Below are positions 25,576-34,753 of a stretch of 64,000 nucleotides of DNA, one piece after another. Location: positions 744,001-808,000 of the forward strand of contig NZ_CANDNZ010000002.1 of NCBI RefSeq assembly GCF_947387555.1, read 5' to 3'. The notes below the pieces were generated by a model. It was not told the origin of the DNA, ran no database searches, and was given only the letters and a program-made list of their open reading frames with translations. This DNA comes from Thalassomonas sp. RHCl1 (GTDB lineage: Bacteria > Pseudomonadota > Gammaproteobacteria > Enterobacterales > Alteromonadaceae). The translations under genes and the position numbers were made by a program. Each line of letters starts with the position of its first letter. Positions within the stretch are counted from its first letter, which is position 1.

Positions 25576-26453
25576 TGTCGGCGGCACAGCTTGGGGTATT
25601 GCCCATTATTAAACATTTCCCGGTTAAGTTAATCTCCACCTGGTTACTGGTGGTACTGGAAAATGTCCTATTGGCCCTGATACCTTTGTACATAGGTTTT
25701 GCCATCGATGACCTGCTTACGGGCGGCACCGGAGATTTGTTGCTGGTTGGCGGATTGCTGGCATTGCTTACCTTACTTTCTGTCCTGAGGCGAATTTACG
25801 ATACCCGGGTATATGGTGATATCAAAGTCTCTTTAGGTATGGCCGTAGACAGCAGGAATAATAACCGGCCGGTTTCACTAAGAAACGCCCGGCTCGACAT
25901 GGCCCGTGAGTTGGTGGATTTTTTGGAGCATGAACTGCCGCAACTGATGACGGCTGTCATCCAGATACTGATCACTTTAGTGGTGCTGAGCAGTTTTCAC
26001 TGGCAGCTGTCCGCAACGGCCCTGACGCTAACCCTAGCAATGTTGTTCATTTATGCCCTGCTCGACAAACGCTTTTACCTGTTGAACGGTAAGCTTAACG
26101 GCCAGGTGGAAAAACAGGTGGCAACCCTTAAAGCAGGCGCGAGACCTTTGCTGGCTCACCTCATGCGGCTGAAAAAATATGAGGTCAAACTTTCCGACAC
26201 CGAAGCCCTGCTCTACGGGGCGATCTTTTTGCTGGCCTGTATTTTTATCATCACCAATCTATGGCTGGCCGCCGGATTATTAGAACTTTCCAGCGGTAAA
26301 ATATTCTCCATTGTCAGCTACTCCTGGGATTATGTTGAAGCAGCAATTTTATTACCGGTAACCATGCAAACCTGGTCCAGATTAAAAAATATCACACTGA
26401 GGCTAAATGAATCCCGGGACACTCAGGTGACGCTACAGACAAAGCGCAACTGA
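25572..26453 (+). CDS. Orphan ABC-transporter six-helix membrane domain
   Basis: 293 residues that match only the transmembrane half of an exporter-type ABC protein: helices around residues 20-40, 50-75, 130-150, 150-170 and 215-245, plus a last amphipathic region. No Walker A, signature or Walker B sequence is present, and no ATPase gene follows; the gene ends before a terminator. Strong GGAGG site. It may partner with an ATPase elsewhere or act as a non-transporting membrane protein. Control by the three-half-site operator upstream is likely. Confidence 0.7.
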   Translation: MMSAAQLGVLPIIKHFPVKLISTWLLVVLENVLLALIPLYIGFAIDDLLTGGTGDLLLVGGLLALLTLLSVLRRIYDTRVYGDIKVSLGMAVDSRNNNRPVSLRNARLDMARELVDFLEHELPQLMTAVIQILITLVVLSSFHWQLSATALTLTLAMLFIYALLDKRFYLLNGKLNGQVEKQVATLKAGARPLLAHLMRLKKYEVKLSDTEALLYGAIFLLACIFIITNLWLAAGLLELSSGKIFSIVSYSWDYVEAAILLPVTMQTWSRLKNITLRLNESRDTQVTLQTKRN

Positions 26454-26478
26454 CGGTCTCGGTGCAGGCACGATACCG

Positions 26479-26500
26479 GCAGGCTTTGCCTGCTTTATTT
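26479..26500. terminator. Rho-independent terminator
   Basis: GCAGGC-TTT-GCCTGC followed by TTTATTT, 26 bp after the + strand gene; it also closes the minus-strand small gene that ends at 26495. Confidence 0.7.
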
Positions 26501-26674
26501 AAGGCGTATGATCAGGGTGCATTTATTGTTGCTGCCGGCATCGTCAACCCCGTAAGCCGAAACCTCAGCCGCTGGAGCACTACTTAAGTTATTGCGTAGC
26601 TGTAACTTAAGCTGGAAGATTTCATTTTCTTTGAATATACGCTGAATATAATTATACAGCCGGGGATTAGCCAT
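26495..26674 (-). CDS. 59-aa small protein downstream of methyltransferase and TauD genes
   Basis: Too short for standard callers. ATG at 26674 with CAGG eight bases before it. The N-terminal half is charged and helical (MANPRLYNYIQRIFKENEIF), the C-terminal half is Ala/Gly/Asn-rich (SSAPAAEVSAYGVDDAGSNN) and ends KCTLIIRLK. Codon usage looks like that of the neighbours and the gene stops at a terminator. It could be a RiPP precursor for the dioxygenase/methyltransferase pair or just a small protein; alternatively the C-terminal remnant of a larger gene, since an in-frame TGA lies just upstream. Not recognised. Confidence 0.45.
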   Translation of the reverse strand: MANPRLYNYIQRIFKENEIFQLKLQLRNNLSSAPAAEVSAYGVDDAGSNNKCTLIIRLK

Positions 26675-26816
26675 AACCAGAGCCTGAAATCAACGCAGGG
26701 TTTTATATAAAACCGATAAACATAGGCAGAAAACAAAGTCGCCGATACGGCTAACAACAGGACAATGAAGCTAGAGCTCGGGCAATAAAAGGTAATGGTC
26801 GTATGCCTTATGGCAA

Positions 26817-27536
26817 TCAACCCGCCTGGGGAATAAAAGTTTCAATATAACTCTGCCCGCCTTCACCGTTTCGTTTGGCATAAACCGACAGGCTGCGCTG
26901 GACAGCTTTCCTTGGAGTTAATTCCAGCGCGTAAACCATATCGGTGAGACGGCTGACTTTAAGGGGTAAATTTGCGACGACAGCCGTTAGTTTATCAAAA
27001 TCCAGAATAAACCCGGGGCCTGCCAGCGCCCAGTCCATACCCCTCTGGTCGGTGAGAATTTTACCGCCGGTTTTCAGGCAGCCGAGATAGTTTTCCAGCA
27101 TCTGATAAAAGTGATACTGACAGCAACTGAAAGAGGCGAGATTGTTATCGACGATAAAATCAAACTGGCTTTGCTCAAAGTAACCGGCAAAATCCCTGTG
27201 GTATTTGTTGGTAACATACACCTGGTAGTTTTTAAGCTTTAATGACTCGGCAAACTGTTTTTCTGGCTTGGAAACGGTAATACCGTCAACGATCAAGCCT
27301 TGTGGGATAAACCTGGCGGCAAGCCCTGAATTGCCCACTCCGACATGTAATATCCGGCTGCCCTCAGGAACTTCCTCAGCCGAAAGCAAATCATCAAGCA
27401 CTGCTTCAATACGCTGTTGATCTTCTGTCGTGTCCCGGACGGAGTAATCCACATAAAGATCAAAATCAACCGCAAGCCCCGGCGCTGCTAATGCACCACA
27501 AAAGACCGGGCCGTTGGTAAAGTTAATATCTGACAT
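26817..27536 (-). CDS. SAM-dependent methyltransferase-like protein
   Basis: 239 residues with a class I methyltransferase pattern: motif I RILHVGVGNSGLAARF near residue 61, VDGITVSKPEKQF with an acidic/polar second strand, and FDFIVDNNLASF as the motif for the fourth strand. CGGAG six bases before ATG. It lies 72 bp downstream of the TauD gene on the same strand. The lack of a typical D/E at the end of strand 2 leaves the cofactor uncertain. Substrate unknown. Confidence 0.65.
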   Translation of the reverse strand: MSDINFTNGPVFCGALAAPGLAVDFDLYVDYSVRDTTEDQQRIEAVLDDLLSAEEVPEGSRILHVGVGNSGLAARFIPQGLIVDGITVSKPEKQFAESLKLKNYQVYVTNKYHRDFAGYFEQSQFDFIVDNNLASFSCCQYHFYQMLENYLGCLKTGGKILTDQRGMDWALAGPGFILDFDKLTAVVANLPLKVSRLTDMVYALELTPRKAVQRSLSVYAKRNGEGGQSYIETFIPQAG

Positions 27537-27608
27537 GATTTGCTCCGGTTAAACAGTTAATGACATGACTATAGCTGCGGGTGCACGCTGCCTGCTTCAC
27601 TTTTTCTC

Positions 27609-28511
27609 TCATTCCACCCAGGCACGGTACATCAGCCGTTTAGTGTCCGCATCGGTAATCACCGAGCGGGCATGCAGGCACCTGAGGTTATCGACAATTA
27701 AAAAATCCCCCGGCGCCATTAAAAATTCAATTTTATAGCGGCAATCCTGCTCGATAAGCAGGTCCACTTGTGCCAGGGTTTCCATCATTTTTTCCGACAG
27801 GCTGATGTTTTCACTTGCCAGTGCAGCCTCTATGCTATATCGCCGCCAATGAATGGCCTGTTCAGCCAGCACTGGTCGCCAGCAGATGCCGCCGCACAGG
27901 TAATCGGCAATTTGCCAGGGCACAGGTTCGTTTTCCAGCAAGTCGATTTGCTCCTGCTCCATGCCTTGCTTGAGCAGATTGTATATGCCGTGAATATCCA
28001 ATAACCGGGATCGCCCTTCTCCCCGGCTGTCAGCACGCACGCATTGCATGGTCACATAACGCACCGGCGCCAGGCGGTCGGCACCGTCGATATGCATTTT
28101 CTCACTGAGTTTGGCAACGGCGTCTTTGGCTTTATTTTGGTTGTAAATATCGGTTTGCGGCGCTACGTGGTGAATAAGCTGCGCCCTGGGGGTCTTTTTA
28201 TCAAAGGGCCGGGCCACCAGTTTGCCCAAACTGCAATTAAGCGCCACCAATAAGCGGTAATGCTCATCAAACTGCAACCCTTTAACCAGCACGGCATAAG
28301 GCGGCTGGCGCAAAGCGGCTTTAAACAATTGCTCCAGGGTATCAAATTCATCCGGGCAGCTGACCCGCATACAGTTATAGGCGTCAAGTTGGATTTGCGC
28401 CTGGTAATAGTCCCTGTTGGCATAGGCGGCCATTTGCTTGCTCGCTAATAACAGCCTGGCCGCTTTGTCATCTGCCACCTGGACAATGGCGCTTTGAGGT
28501 AAAGATCTCAT
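27609..28511 (-). CDS. TauD/TfdA-family Fe(II)/2-oxoglutarate dioxygenase
   Basis: 300 residues from ATG 28511. The iron ligands are visible: HxD in EKMHIDGADR, distal His in NLRCLHARSV, and the 2-oxoglutarate Arg in KRLMYRAWVE near the C-terminus. GDFLIVDNLRCLHARS is the usual second-half motif. This clavaminate-synthase-like group hydroxylates amino acids or peptides. Weak ribosome binding site. Forms a likely operon with the methyltransferase-like gene. Confidence 0.85.
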   Translation of the reverse strand: MRSLPQSAIVQVADDKAARLLLASKQMAAYANRDYYQAQIQLDAYNCMRVSCPDEFDTLEQLFKAALRQPPYAVLVKGLQFDEHYRLLVALNCSLGKLVARPFDKKTPRAQLIHHVAPQTDIYNQNKAKDAVAKLSEKMHIDGADRLAPVRYVTMQCVRADSRGEGRSRLLDIHGIYNLLKQGMEQEQIDLLENEPVPWQIADYLCGGICWRPVLAEQAIHWRRYSIEAALASENISLSEKMMETLAQVDLLIEQDCRYKIEFLMAPGDFLIVDNLRCLHARSVITDADTKRLMYRAWVE

Positions 28512-28772
28512 GATATTGATAACTTTGATTAAAAAACATCCGTGAATATCTACATTACAGACCATAAATACGCAGATAACAATATTATAGCCCCAGTGAT
28601 AGTTATAAAAATATCAAAGAAACAAGATGTTATTGTTTTCCGATAAATGGCGAGGAAGTTGGAATAGCCTGGTGCATGTACTAGGCTTAACATGAGCCGG
28701 ATAAATACACTTGCAGGTTTTATTGGCTCAAGGCAAATAAAACATCACCAGCCAGGCGCAGGAAGCGATATC

Positions 28773-29582
28773 ATGCAAGACTTACTCAGCTCTGAAAAAT
28801 ATCTATCCCCTGCAATCCCTTATTCAATGCTCTTTACTGCCCTGTTGACTACGGTTTTTCTTGCCTGGCCTCCTTCGCTTCGGGCAGCTACTGTGCCAGC
28901 AGAGATCAAGGCAAATCACTTAATGGCGCCGCAGGAAGGAAAAGTCACCAAAGAGTTGCAACAACAGCTGGATCACAGCCAGCATCTGGCACACTTAAAC
29001 CGGGCTGCGGAAGAAGCGCACATTATGGGGAATTCGCCGGTCTCAATCCCCAATCTGCCCCTGCTTAACGAATTGGGACAAGAAGTAGCCCTGATGGAGG
29101 GTTTGATCCGGGACAAAATCGTGGTGATAAATACCATATATACCCGGTGCACCACGGTTTGCCCTGTGATGGGAGTACAATATACCCGGCTGCAGCAGAT
29201 GTTAAAGCGCCGTTTTGGTCAGGAAAAAATACTCAAGGATGTGCTGTTACTGTCGGTCAGCATAGATCCCGTCAACGACAGGCCGAGACAGCTGCGGGCC
29301 TTTAAAAGTAAGTTTAAGGGCGGACCGGGCTGGACCCTGTTAACCGGTTCAAGCGCCAACATCGAGAAATTATTAAAGGCCACCGGGCTTTTTACCGCGG
29401 ATCTGCAGGAGCATACGCCAATTACCCTGGTAGGGCGTGTCAGTCAAAATACCTGGACCCGGTTATCCGGGATCGGCTCTCCCCGTCCGATAGCAAAACT
29501 CGTGGATAAACTGATCAACAGTCCGCCCCCGTTAGCGGCAACCCATATGCATGCCGCCAAAGAAGATAAGCCGCAACAATAA
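28773..29582 (+). CDS. SCO1/SenC-family copper chaperone 1
   Basis: 269 residues from ATG 28773 (AGGA nine bases upstream). Sec-type signal or anchor at residues 10-40, then a thioredoxin-like domain with the copper site CTTVCP (Cys-x3-Cys) and the third ligand His in LQEHTPITLVG. SCO proteins deliver Cu(I) or act as thiol reductants for CuA and related sites in the periplasm. A His/Met tail (THMHAAKED) may add a metal site. First gene of a three-gene + strand operon with a second SCO protein and a cytochrome. Confidence 0.88.
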   Translation: MQDLLSSEKYLSPAIPYSMLFTALLTTVFLAWPPSLRAATVPAEIKANHLMAPQEGKVTKELQQQLDHSQHLAHLNRAAEEAHIMGNSPVSIPNLPLLNELGQEVALMEGLIRDKIVVINTIYTRCTTVCPVMGVQYTRLQQMLKRRFGQEKILKDVLLLSVSIDPVNDRPRQLRAFKSKFKGGPGWTLLTGSSANIEKLLKATGLFTADLQEHTPITLVGRVSQNTWTRLSGIGSPRPIAKLVDKLINSPPPLAATHMHAAKEDKPQQ

Positions 29583-29595
29583 AGGAGCTCCCAAA

Positions 29596-30249
29596 ATGCC
29601 GGTAACAAGACTAAAGCTGCCGGGAACAACATTGTTTCCTACCGCTATCCGGGTATTATTCGCTTTAATGTTCCTCTTCATCTTTGGGGTGCAGGCCAAA
29701 ACAGCTGGTGATACCGGAGCCAATCAGGCGGAAAAGCCGGCCCGGCAGTATTTTACCGATGTCCTCCTGGTGAACCAGATGGGAGAGCAGCAGGCACTTT
29801 ATAGCGATCTGCTGCAAGATAAGGTTGTGATCATCCATTCTTTTTTTAGCTCCTGTAAAAGCGTCTGTCCCGTCTCCATGAAACTCATGGCCGGTATTCA
29901 ACAGCGCTTTGCAGCAGATATGGGCAAAAACTTGTTTATTCTTTCCTTTTCACTGGACCCAGAAACCGATACGCCGTTAAAACTGCAGGCATATGCCCGC
30001 GAGCTGAAGGCGGGTCCCGGTTGGCAGCTTATTTCCGGTGACAAGGAAAATGTCGACTTTGCCCTGAAAAAACTGGGGCATTATGTAGATGATATAGAAG
30101 ATCACAAAAATACCCTGATCCTGGGAAACGAAGCGACAGGCTTGTGGAAAAAAGCCCTGCTGCTGGCTAAACCCGATGCCCTGGACCAACTTATCAGGGA
30201 AGTGCTGACAGACAGGTTACCGGTGACGGCCTCGCTGGATTCGCCTTAA
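29596..30249 (+). CDS. SCO1/SenC-family copper chaperone 2
   Basis: 217 residues from ATG 29596 with AAAGGAG before it. N-terminal signal segment (ALMFLFIFGVQAKT), SCO fold with CKSVCP and the His of DIEDHKNTLIL. Follows SCO 1 by 13 bp. The two are diverged (different flanks of the Cys motif), so they are probably not interchangeable; pairs of SCO proteins often act on one copper enzyme. The giant multicopper oxidase at 52-58 kb is a candidate client, by inference. Confidence 0.88.
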   Translation: MPVTRLKLPGTTLFPTAIRVLFALMFLFIFGVQAKTAGDTGANQAEKPARQYFTDVLLVNQMGEQQALYSDLLQDKVVIIHSFFSSCKSVCPVSMKLMAGIQQRFAADMGKNLFILSFSLDPETDTPLKLQAYARELKAGPGWQLISGDKENVDFALKKLGHYVDDIEDHKNTLILGNEATGLWKKALLLAKPDALDQLIREVLTDRLPVTASLDSP

Positions 30250-30286
30250 CCTGCTATCGGGGCACCGCCTTAAAAGGGGACAACAA

Positions 30287-31948
30287 ATGACTAAATTCGC
30301 GGCTTTGGTATTAATAATGCTGGCAAGTGCACTTTGTGTTGATGTCTATGCCCTGGTCGTGACCACAGCAAAAGAAAAAACGGCTGAAATGAGTAAGCAG
30401 CAGCGCCGGGGGCAACTGATCTATATGACCGGCAGAAGCCCCTCCGGGCAGGATATCCAGGCCAGGCTAAACGATAAAGCCGGCAGCCTGCCCGGGAGCT
30501 TAATGCCCTGTGTCAACTGCCACCAGGATGACGGCAAAGGCACCACCGAAGGCGGTATTTCGCCGCCGGATATTCGCTGGTCAAGCTTAACCCGACCTTA
30601 TGGCATTAACCGTAAAGACGGCTCAACATCCCCTGCCTACGATAAGCGCACAATCAAAAAGGCCATCAGCCTGGGGCTGGGCTCAGGAGGACAAGTGCTT
30701 AATCCTGTCATGCCCAGGTACCAGTTAAGCCACCAGGACATGGATGATCTGCTCGCCTTTTTAACCGATCTGGGTAACTACCGGGTCAGCGGCATCCGGG
30801 AGGATAGCATACGCATAGGCATTATTTTAGGCGGAGTAAGTTTAAGGGGAAAAAGTTCAGATCGCCAAGACACTGCCGGCCAAGTTTCACCAAGGTCGCA
30901 GGCCGTCAAACAGCTGCTCGAGAGTTACTTTCGTGAAATCAACCTGCAAGGCGGTATTTACCAGCGTGAAATTGAAACCGTTTTTATCCCGGGACCTGAA
31001 GACTTCTCTCCACAAAGCCTGGCAAAGTTCAGGCAAACCTTAGCCGACAGTCAGGTCTTTGCCTTCGTTGCCAGCGCACTGGGGGGAATAGAAAAACTGA
31101 TGGCCGATTTCAGCCTGGCCTCGGGCATCCCGGTGATAGGAGCATTTTCTCCGAGACCTGCCACCGACTTTCCCCTTAACCCCAATATCTTTTATTTATT
31201 ATCGGGACAAACCCGCCAGTTATCTGCCCTGCAACATTTTACCCAAGGACCGTATTTCAAACAAAATCCCACTCAGGTCAGCCAACAACAAAAACTAAAA
31301 GCTGTGGTATTCATCGAAGACAGTCCTGAGTATATTCCTTTAAAACAACAGTTCAGCACCCAGGCACATCATATTATATTACGGGCCGCCCCTGCGACTG
31401 CAGACAAGACACTCAAAGAAACCTTAACCACTTTGAAACAACAGAAATATAACCAGGTTTATCTGCTGACCTCATCTGCTAACCAACAAGCCTTCATCAG
31501 GCAGGCAAATGCCGTTAATTGGTGGCCTTATGTTATGTTGCCGGGCAGTCAATTCGGCAACGCGTTACTAGCCAGCCCATTGAAATTTAATGAAAAGATA
31601 TTTATTGCCCTGCCAAACCTGCCGTTTGATTATAAAAAAGGCGGCATTGCTTTATTTCAACAATTGTCACAAAAATATCAGTTAAGCCCGGACTACCAAA
31701 ATAATCAGTTATTGGCGCTCGCCGCTGCTATTTTATTGCGACAGGGATTGATGACCACGGGGCGAGAGCTGACCCCGACCAAGCTCATCGCCAATATGGA
31801 AGGCTTATACCAATTTGAAACCTCATTGACCCGGCCGATAAGTTATGGTCCCAACCGCCGCCTGGGCACCTCGGGCGCTTATGTGGTTTCCCTGGATTTA
31901 GTGAATAAAACCATTATTCCGGTATCAAACTGGCTGGAAGTTGAATAA
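30287..31948 (+). CDS. Cytochrome c fused to a type-1 periplasmic binding domain
   Basis: 553 residues. Signal peptide MTKFAALVLIMLASALC... with cleavage after VYA; class I cytochrome c domain (about 35-165) with haem site CVNCH and a Met ligand region PVMPRYQLS; from about 178 a type-1 periplasmic binding fold (IRIGIILGGVSLRG, then FAFVASALGGIEKLM, GIPVIGAFSPRP) like Leu/Ile/Val-binding proteins. The fusion suggests ligand-gated electron transfer or a sensor. It ends the SCO operon. Confidence 0.85.
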   Translation: MTKFAALVLIMLASALCVDVYALVVTTAKEKTAEMSKQQRRGQLIYMTGRSPSGQDIQARLNDKAGSLPGSLMPCVNCHQDDGKGTTEGGISPPDIRWSSLTRPYGINRKDGSTSPAYDKRTIKKAISLGLGSGGQVLNPVMPRYQLSHQDMDDLLAFLTDLGNYRVSGIREDSIRIGIILGGVSLRGKSSDRQDTAGQVSPRSQAVKQLLESYFREINLQGGIYQREIETVFIPGPEDFSPQSLAKFRQTLADSQVFAFVASALGGIEKLMADFSLASGIPVIGAFSPRPATDFPLNPNIFYLLSGQTRQLSALQHFTQGPYFKQNPTQVSQQQKLKAVVFIEDSPEYIPLKQQFSTQAHHIILRAAPATADKTLKETLTTLKQQKYNQVYLLTSSANQQAFIRQANAVNWWPYVMLPGSQFGNALLASPLKFNEKIFIALPNLPFDYKKGGIALFQQLSQKYQLSPDYQNNQLLALAAAILLRQGLMTTGRELTPTKLIANMEGLYQFETSLTRPISYGPNRRLGTSGAYVVSLDLVNKTIIPVSNWLEVE

Positions 31949-31987
31949 AAGGCCGTAAAATCAGACTTGATAAAATAAGGAAAAACA

Positions 31988-32827
31988 GTGATCACTCTGG
32001 CAAATAACACTATGGATTTAAATGAAGTCAATGTCATTTTACATGTCGATGATATCGGCATGGTCCAGCCCGGCATCAGTGCTTTTGCCAAGCTGTTTCG
32101 CAGCGGAAAAATCATATCCGGTTCACTAATGGCTCCTTGCCCCTGGTTTGCATTGGCGGTTCAGCTGCAACAAAAACTCCCCGAAGCGGATTTGGGTCTG
32201 CACTTAACCTTAACCAGCGAGTGGGCAGGCTACCGCTGGGGACCTGTTTCAACGGTGGCAAAAAACTCAGGCCTGACGGATACCAGTGGCCGGTATTTCC
32301 ACCCATGCAATCTTGATGTCTGTGAGCAGGCCAGTATTGAAACCGTTACCACTGAGCTCAATGCACAAATTGAACTGGCTCAAAACCTGGGCTTTGTCCC
32401 CAGCCATCTCGACGGTCATATGTTTACCTGCCAGCAGGCCAAGTTTTTACCTGTACTGCTGGATTTGGCGCTGGAGCATCACATTCCGGCGGTATTTAGC
32501 CGGCAACAATTAAATACCTTGCCAGCAAAAGCCTGTCATCATTGGGACAAACGCTTAAAGCAATTGGGGTTGCCTGTGTTTGACAGCATTTCCCGGCTGC
32601 CGCTAAATAAAGGCGAACAGGTACTCAAAACCTTTTTCAGTCACCTGCCCCCGGGACTGCATTATCTATATGCCCACCCGATAAAACCAGGCACAGAACT
32701 GGCGGCTATTACCTATCAGGCGGAAGATAGAGTGGCAGAGTATCATGCCTTAATGAACTTTGACCTGGGCAAGCTGGCGGACTCAATGAACATTAAGCTC
32801 AGATCCTTTAAAACCCTGGACGGCTGA
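31988..32827 (+). CDS. ChbG/HpnK-family (YdjC) deacetylase
   Basis: 279 residues with the family signature VILHVDDIGM near residue 17 (Asp pair), GLHLTLTSEW (metal His) and PSHLDGHMF (second His). Members remove N-acetyl groups from chito-oligosaccharides or hopanoid intermediates using a metal. GTG start with AAGGA six bases upstream; an in-frame ATG at 32012 is the alternative. 39 bp after the cytochrome gene, same strand. Confidence 0.85.
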   Translation: MITLANNTMDLNEVNVILHVDDIGMVQPGISAFAKLFRSGKIISGSLMAPCPWFALAVQLQQKLPEADLGLHLTLTSEWAGYRWGPVSTVAKNSGLTDTSGRYFHPCNLDVCEQASIETVTTELNAQIELAQNLGFVPSHLDGHMFTCQQAKFLPVLLDLALEHHIPAVFSRQQLNTLPAKACHHWDKRLKQLGLPVFDSISRLPLNKGEQVLKTFFSHLPPGLHYLYAHPIKPGTELAAITYQAEDRVAEYHALMNFDLGKLADSMNIKLRSFKTLDG

Positions 32828-33036
32828 AGGTTATACACTTGTTATTAAGACAAGACATTGCCCATAAACAGTTGCACTTGTATTTTATTCATATATGCCA
32901 TTGACTTATCCGGGATCCCTACCTAAGTTCAACTAGTAATGTTTAAAAATGAGCACAAAAGTAACCTTATTTTAACTATGCTCTGCTGCTGCAATGCCCT
33001 CTTTTTTGAGCCCCCGTATCCAAAGGAACTGTGAAT

Positions 33037-33888
33037 ATGGACTTTAGCCTACTGACAACACAGCAACGCAAAGCTTTTGATTGTGATGGATTTTTGGTGG
33101 TTGCCAATGCCCTGTCAAAGCAGCAGGTCAGCGCGCTGACCGAAATTACCGATCATAAAGCCCGGGCTTTTCTCGACAAACACGATGTGCCGTTAAGGGC
33201 GGAATATAATCAGCTCGATCTCAGACCGGGTTTGCTGAAATATCCCGAGACAATAGCCCTGCTCACCAATGCCAGCACAGTGCCTTTAGTGGCCCAACTG
33301 CTCAGCCCGAATATTCATTTGCATTCCACCGCGCTTATTTACAAACGCCCGAGCGACCCCAACTTGCCGCCAATGCGCCGCGGCTGGCACCGGGACATCC
33401 GTATTCCCCGGGATTTAGGCCACGAAAACCTGCCCCGCGTAGGGATAAAGGTCTGTTATTGCCTGACCGATTTCCATGAAAAAAATAGCGGTTTGACCCT
33501 GCTTGCCCGCGGCAGCCAAGAGCTCAATGGCCCCTTAGTCATACCCAAAGGAGAAGTAGATCCCCAAGGCCTGGAAATTTGCGACCTCAAACTTAACGCC
33601 GGTGACGCCTTTTTATTTGATAACCGCATTTACCATACTGCTTCCCCGAACCGCAGTAACCGCGTCTCTAAGGTGCTGATGTTCGGATATGCCTACCGCT
33701 GGATGAAACCGGAAGTTTACCTGGACAACCCGGATCAAAAACGCTTGCACGCCTTTGACCCCGTGACCCGGCAATTGCTGGGGGGTTATACCGACATTGA
33801 CACCCCTGCCTGGGCATTGCAGGCCTGGGCAAAGAAAAACAAGGTTAACCCTGAGCCAGTCCCCTGGCATGTAGAAATACAAACATAA
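33037..33888 (+). CDS. Phytanoyl-CoA dioxygenase (PhyH) family protein 1
   Basis: 283 residues, Fe(II)/2-oxoglutarate oxygenase fold. Iron ligands: HxD in RRGWHRDIRIP and distal His in NRIYHTASPN, with Arg of SNRVSK for 2-oxoglutarate. ATG 33037 is nine bases from AAAGGA and preferred to GTG 33031. It starts a + strand run with a Rossmann-like unknown and a RidA protein. Substrate unknown; PhyH members in biosynthetic clusters hydroxylate or halogenate small molecules. Confidence 0.85.
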   Translation: MDFSLLTTQQRKAFDCDGFLVVANALSKQQVSALTEITDHKARAFLDKHDVPLRAEYNQLDLRPGLLKYPETIALLTNASTVPLVAQLLSPNIHLHSTALIYKRPSDPNLPPMRRGWHRDIRIPRDLGHENLPRVGIKVCYCLTDFHEKNSGLTLLARGSQELNGPLVIPKGEVDPQGLEICDLKLNAGDAFLFDNRIYHTASPNRSNRVSKVLMFGYAYRWMKPEVYLDNPDQKRLHAFDPVTRQLLGGYTDIDTPAWALQAWAKKNKVNPEPVPWHVEIQT

Positions 33889-33914
33889 CCCCAATAATTA
33901 ACGGATTAAACACC

Positions 33915-34703
33915 ATGAAAAAGCAAAAACTTGCCCCCAGGGCCTTTAACCGTGAAATCTATCATGATGTACCTGAAAACGTTTTTTATGGCACAGATGA
34001 CGGCGATCAAGACGGTAGTTTCGGAGAATTCAAAGAATTTGAACATCACTATTATCAGGTCGAGCCGAAACGGCGTGATAATATCCATATGATCAGCGTG
34101 GTCGGCGGTTTATATGGCCTGAACCTGTTGCCCCTATGGCGGCCCAAAAAACTCACTTTTTTTGATATTAACCCGGCGGCAGTCAGTTATTTTCACCTTA
34201 TCCGCAACAACTGGCTCAGCAGCAATAGTCAGCAAGAGTTTCTGCAACGGTTAACCGATGCCGACTACCCGGTAGAAAATGAACAACAGGCCTTTATCCG
34301 CGAGAATATCCGCTTGAAACAAGAGGGAAGATTGCCCCGGACCCGGGGCTCAAGCAAACGCTCTTATCAGCAAAGCTGGAAAATAGCCCTGGATAATTTC
34401 CAGCTCACCAAGGAGATCTTAAAAAACACACCGACCGAAATTCGCACTGAGCCTATGGAAAGCAACTCTTTCAGCCGTTATATCCGTGAACAGGACAACC
34501 TGTGGATTTACGCTTCCAATATCAGCCAGTTTCACTTTTTTGAATTGGAATTTAACGACCCTGCCAATGTGGTGATTTTGCAGATCATTCACCCGGAGCT
34601 GCCGCAATTGCTTGATCTGAGCGATATGGCCGGCAAGCCGGTTAAATTAAATGTCGAGATCCCTTTAAGCGCAGAATACCTGGTACCGGCCGAGCAGGTT
34701 TAA
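33915..34703 (+). CDS. Rossmann-like (methyltransferase-like) protein, unknown
   Basis: 262 residues. Residues about 55-90 read HMISVVGGLYGLNLLPLWRP then LTFFDINPAAVSYFHLIRNN, which looks like SAM-binding motif I and the acidic end of strand 2. The remainder (FIRENIRLKQEGRLPRTRGS, LWIYASNISQFHFFELEF) is not recognised and resembles DUF3419/BtaA-type proteins only loosely. Lies 26 bp after PhyH 1 and 50 bp before RidA on the same strand, so it probably acts in the same pathway. Confidence 0.55.
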   Translation: MKKQKLAPRAFNREIYHDVPENVFYGTDDGDQDGSFGEFKEFEHHYYQVEPKRRDNIHMISVVGGLYGLNLLPLWRPKKLTFFDINPAAVSYFHLIRNNWLSSNSQQEFLQRLTDADYPVENEQQAFIRENIRLKQEGRLPRTRGSSKRSYQQSWKIALDNFQLTKEILKNTPTEIRTEPMESNSFSRYIREQDNLWIYASNISQFHFFELEFNDPANVVILQIIHPELPQLLDLSDMAGKPVKLNVEIPLSAEYLVPAEQV

Positions 34704-34753
34704 CTTTCGTAAGGGAAAAGGACAACAGCACAGACTAATAAAGGACAAAACCC

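Noticed and set aside
26584-26820. 78-codon minus-strand frame with TTG start and two hydrophobic stretches
   Set aside because: Overlaps the better-supported 59-aa gene in another frame, lacks a ribosome binding site of its own and depends on TTG; codon use is poorer.
32939-33034. 31-codon ORF just before PhyH 1, containing three consecutive Cys
   Set aside because: No ribosome binding site, no paralogue and no codon evidence; length agreement with the twin peptides looks accidental.
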